Assembly: GCA_023664365.1 (NCBI GenBank)
Contig: JAMPFR010000005.1
Span: forward strand, 30,648-94,647
Direction of reading: 5' to 3'
DNA from: Acetatifactor muris
GTDB taxonomy: Bacteria; Bacillota; Clostridia; Lachnospirales; Lachnospiraceae
Length of the DNA stretch: 64,000 bases
Shown here: piece after piece, positions 62,113 through 64,000 of the stretch
How the letters are laid out: the number at the start of each line of letters is the position of its first letter
Numbering within the stretch: the stretch's first letter is position 1
Made by a program: the position numbers and the translations under genes
Notes under the pieces: model-generated
The model's input: the letters and a program-made list of their open reading frames with translations, nothing else
The model's database searches: none
What the model was told of the DNA's origin: nothing

Positions 62113-63192
62113 CTATTTTTGCCCTTCAAATTCCTTCATGAACTCCACCAGCTTTTCCACTCCCTCTATAGGCATGGCGTTGTAAATGCTGGCCCGCATA
62201 CCGCCAACGGTTCTGTGGCCTTTCAGATTTACAAAGCCTGCCGCCGTAGCTTCCCTGACAAACCTTGCGTCCAACTCCTCGTCGCCGGTGACAAAGGGCA
62301 CATTCATCAGAGACCTGTCTTCTCTGCGCACAGTCCCCCTAAACAGCCTGCTCTCGTCCAGATAGTCATAAAGAACCTTTGCTTTCCGCTCGTTGTACTC
62401 CTTCATGGCCTCCAGGCCGCCCTTTGCCTGAATCCACTTAAAGACCTTGCCGCAGATATAAATGCCGTATGCGGGCGGAGTGTTATACATGGAACCGTTG
62501 TCCGCATGAATCTTGTACTTCAGCATAGTAGGCGTGCCGGGCAGCACATCCTCCGTAATCAAATCCTCTCTGATAATCACAATCACCACACCTGCGGGGC
62601 CGATGTTCTTCTGTACGCCGCCGTAGATGACGCCGTATTTTGTCACATCCACAGGCTCGGACAGGAAACAGCTGGACACATCCGCCACCAGGGGCTTACC
62701 CTTGGTGTTGGGCAGGGTCTTATACTTGGTGCCGTAAATGGTATTGTTCTCACAGATATAAACGTAATCCGCATCCTCGCTGACGGGCAGGTCGGAGCAG
62801 TCAGGTATGTAGGAAAAGGTCTTATCCTCGGAGGAAGCGATCTTGTTTGCCTTGCCGTAAATGCAGGCCTCCTGATATGCTTTCTTGGCCCACTGGCCGG
62901 TGACGATATAGTCAGCCACTTTGTTTTTCATCAGGTTCATGGGAATCATGGCAAACTGCTGGCTTGCGCCGCCCTGCAGGAACAACACCTTATAATTGTC
63001 GGGAATGTTCATAAGCTCCCGCAGATCCGCCTCCGCCTCCTTTATGATGGTCTCATAGGCCTTGGATCTGTGGCTCATCTCCATGACGGACATCCCCGTC
63101 CCTCTGTAATCAAGCATCTCCTCCGCCGCTTCCCGCAGCACCTCCTCCGGCAGCACCGCAGGCCCTGCGGAAAAATTGTAGACTCTGGACAT
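62113..63192 (-). CDS. serC: Phosphoserine aminotransferase
   Basis: The start is ATG 63192 (MSRVYNFSAGPAVLP; GAGGAGG 8 nt before), giving 359 residues. PLP enzyme of class V: FLQGGASQQFAM, YGGVQKNIGPAG with the PLP Lys, and C-terminal GGMRASIYNAMPIEGV. It makes 3-phosphoserine with glutamate. In operon with serA; serB is absent. Confidence 0.94.
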   Translation of the reverse strand: MSRVYNFSAGPAVLPEEVLREAAEEMLDYRGTGMSVMEMSHRSKAYETIIKEAEADLRELMNIPDNYKVLFLQGGASQQFAMIPMNLMKNKVADYIVTGQWAKKAYQEACIYGKANKIASSEDKTFSYIPDCSDLPVSEDADYVYICENNTIYGTKYKTLPNTKGKPLVADVSSCFLSEPVDVTKYGVIYGGVQKNIGPAGVVIVIIREDLITEDVLPGTPTMLKYKIHADNGSMYNTPPAYGIYICGKVFKWIQAKGGLEAMKEYNERKAKVLYDYLDESRLFRGTVRREDRSLMNVPFVTGDEELDARFVREATAAGFVNLKGHRTVGGMRASIYNAMPIEGVEKLVEFMKEFEGQK

Positions 63193-63241
63193 TTCATAAT
63201 CCTCCTCAAATTGAAAGTAATCTATTTTTAACCATAGGTAT

Positions 63242-63270
63242 AGAATAATCTCTTCATTCACTTTAGTCAA
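63242..63270 (-). promoter_or_regulatory. serCA promoter
   Basis: Minus strand TTGACT (63265-63270), 17 nt, TATTCT (63242-63247), 49 nt before the serC start. No riboswitch or T-box structure is visible in the short leader. Confidence 0.65.
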
Positions 63271-63352
63271 CTACATTGTTAAATTTTTCCCTCAAACATT
63301 TGTCTGTTTTCTCGAATTCGGACATGTTATAATCCATTTAACCCCGTTACCA

Positions 63353-63747
63353 TCAATGCTCTATATACTTTTCCACAAATTCCGTTGGTGTCAAAATCTC
63401 CGGCTTTTCAACATCTACACCACTAAAATCAGTATCTCCCGTTACAAAAACATCCACATCTTCCAATATTGCTGTATAAAGAATCGGATAATCCTTCACA
63501 TCTCTGATTTCAAATAATGCTTCACCCGGTATATCCGGCGAATATACATACTCGTAATTCATCTTAGCAAGTAATGTATCTATGACACTGACTTTGGCAG
63601 GAAATTTTCTTCTGACAACATCCTTTAGTTCTTCTACGATATATGAGACAAAATTAACTGATGCTCTGTAAAAATGCACTTCATCATTCGGCTCATTTTC
63701 TCACTGGAAAACACCAATAATGAAATCAGTACATTTGTATCAACCAT
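63353..63747 (-). pseudogene. PIN-domain toxin, frameshifted
   Basis: From ATG 63747 the frame reads MVDTNVLISLLVFSSEKMSRMMKCIFTEHQLIL, the N-terminal PIN motif with its first metal-binding Asp, then meets a stop. A neighbouring frame continues with YIVEELKDVVRRKF and a full C-terminal half including PILYTAILEDVDVFVTGDTDF (the later acidic residues) to 63353. A one-base loss near 63640 explains it. It would have been an RNase toxin, expressed after the antitoxin gene. Confidence 0.75.
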
Positions 63748-63756
63748 TACACGCAA

Positions 63757-64000
63757 TTATTTCACCGCTCTTTCTTTTCGTATGTCCTTAACTAGCGTCA
63801 CAACATCTTCTTCCGTCTCCAATCCAAGCCTCTCTGCTTCCCCCGTAAATGCCGCCTGTGCCTCTCTTAGCGCTTCCATAGAAGAATTTGCCAGATATAC
63901 ACGCCCCGCTTCTTCCATAAAAAGCACCTTGCTCCCCGCTTTAATACCTAAGGAAACGCTGAATAATACCTTGATCGGCATTCCCCTTATCGACATCACT
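63757..64000 (-). CDS. AbrB/MazE-type antitoxin, cut by the window edge
   Basis: About 80 residues visible: a swapped-hairpin-type DNA-binding part (LGIKAGSKVLFMEEAGRVYLANSS) and a helical tail (ALREAQAAFTGEAERLGLETEEDVVTLVKDIRKE) that would bind the PIN toxin. The first visible residues (SIRGMPIKVLF) are an unusual version of the SKGQITIP motif. The stop is followed by TTGCGTGTAATG of the toxin gene, so they were coupled. Confidence 0.65.
   Translation of the reverse strand, partial: VMSIRGMPIKVLFSVSLGIKAGSKVLFMEEAGRVYLANSSMEALREAQAAFTGEAERLGLETEEDVVTLVKDIRKERAVK

Noticed and set aside
61121-62185. 354-codon plus-strand frame opposite serA
   Set aside because: Shadow of serA codon use; serA is unmistakable on the minus strand.

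Overview
The window looks like a gut Lachnospiraceae-type Clostridium relative. The grounds are medium GC content, strong AGGAGG ribosome binding sites, many lipoproteins, cytoplasmic phosphorylase-type glycan catabolism, an archaeal/fungal-type Asd, and small proteins known mainly from that family (DUF6718- and DUF6483-like). This is inference from gene content; no 16S gene is present. Almost everything up to 44.3 kb is on the minus strand.

Region 1 (0-31.6 kb) is a beta-mannan utilisation locus, read right to left in two transcription units. Unit A (GH36 alpha-galactosidase, LacI regulator, SGNH esterase lipoprotein) ends at a 17-bp hairpin at 26.9 kb. Unit B starts at a promoter with an overlapping inverted repeat at 26.8 kb. 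It encodes a surface CBM35-GH26 mannanase, a YesL-like protein, a large binding protein with extra N-terminal domains, two permeases, a membrane module (NHL/TPR protein, YIP1 protein, DUF5696 protein), a second permease pair, a lipoprotein with three near-identical carbohydrate-binding-like repeats, and a second binding lipoprotein. The cytoplasmic enzymes follow: GH130 mannooligosaccharide phosphorylase, GH5, mannobiose/cellobiose 2-epimerase, GH130 mannosylglucose phosphorylase, CE2-like and CE17-like esterases, and a GH1 beta-glycosidase fused to mannose-6-phosphate isomerase. Together they suggest surface cleavage and deacetylation of acetylated galactoglucomannan, ABC import powered by an ATPase encoded elsewhere, and intracellular degalactosylation, deacetylation, epimerisation and phosphorolysis into glycolysis. 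No phosphomannomutase is present.

Region 2 (31.6-36.2 kb) is a scar. A lysozyme-like protein and a lipoprotein lie between two copies of the GH36 promoter and 5' end. Next to them are a GH28-like remnant, a left-handed beta-helix protein and a large inverted repeat.

Region 3 (36.2-51.4 kb) is mostly housekeeping: topB, a DUF234-like ATPase, an EAL phosphodiesterase, asd, argH, an ABC ATPase/permease pair (plus strand), tRNA-Thr(CGT), mscS, glgB, DUF1015 and DUF2441-like genes.

Region 4 (51.4-64 kb) is accessory. It holds an AT-rich RelA/SpoT-like gene overlapping a DUF6718-like gene, an MBL hydrolase, a two-component system next to a lantibiotic-immunity-type ABC transporter (third gene broken by TGA), REP-like repeats, an ECF sigma/anti-sigma pair, a broken DUF6483-like gene, a Uma2 protein, serA-serC, and a frameshifted PIN toxin with an AbrB-type antitoxin. 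The window starts inside a serine recombinase gene.
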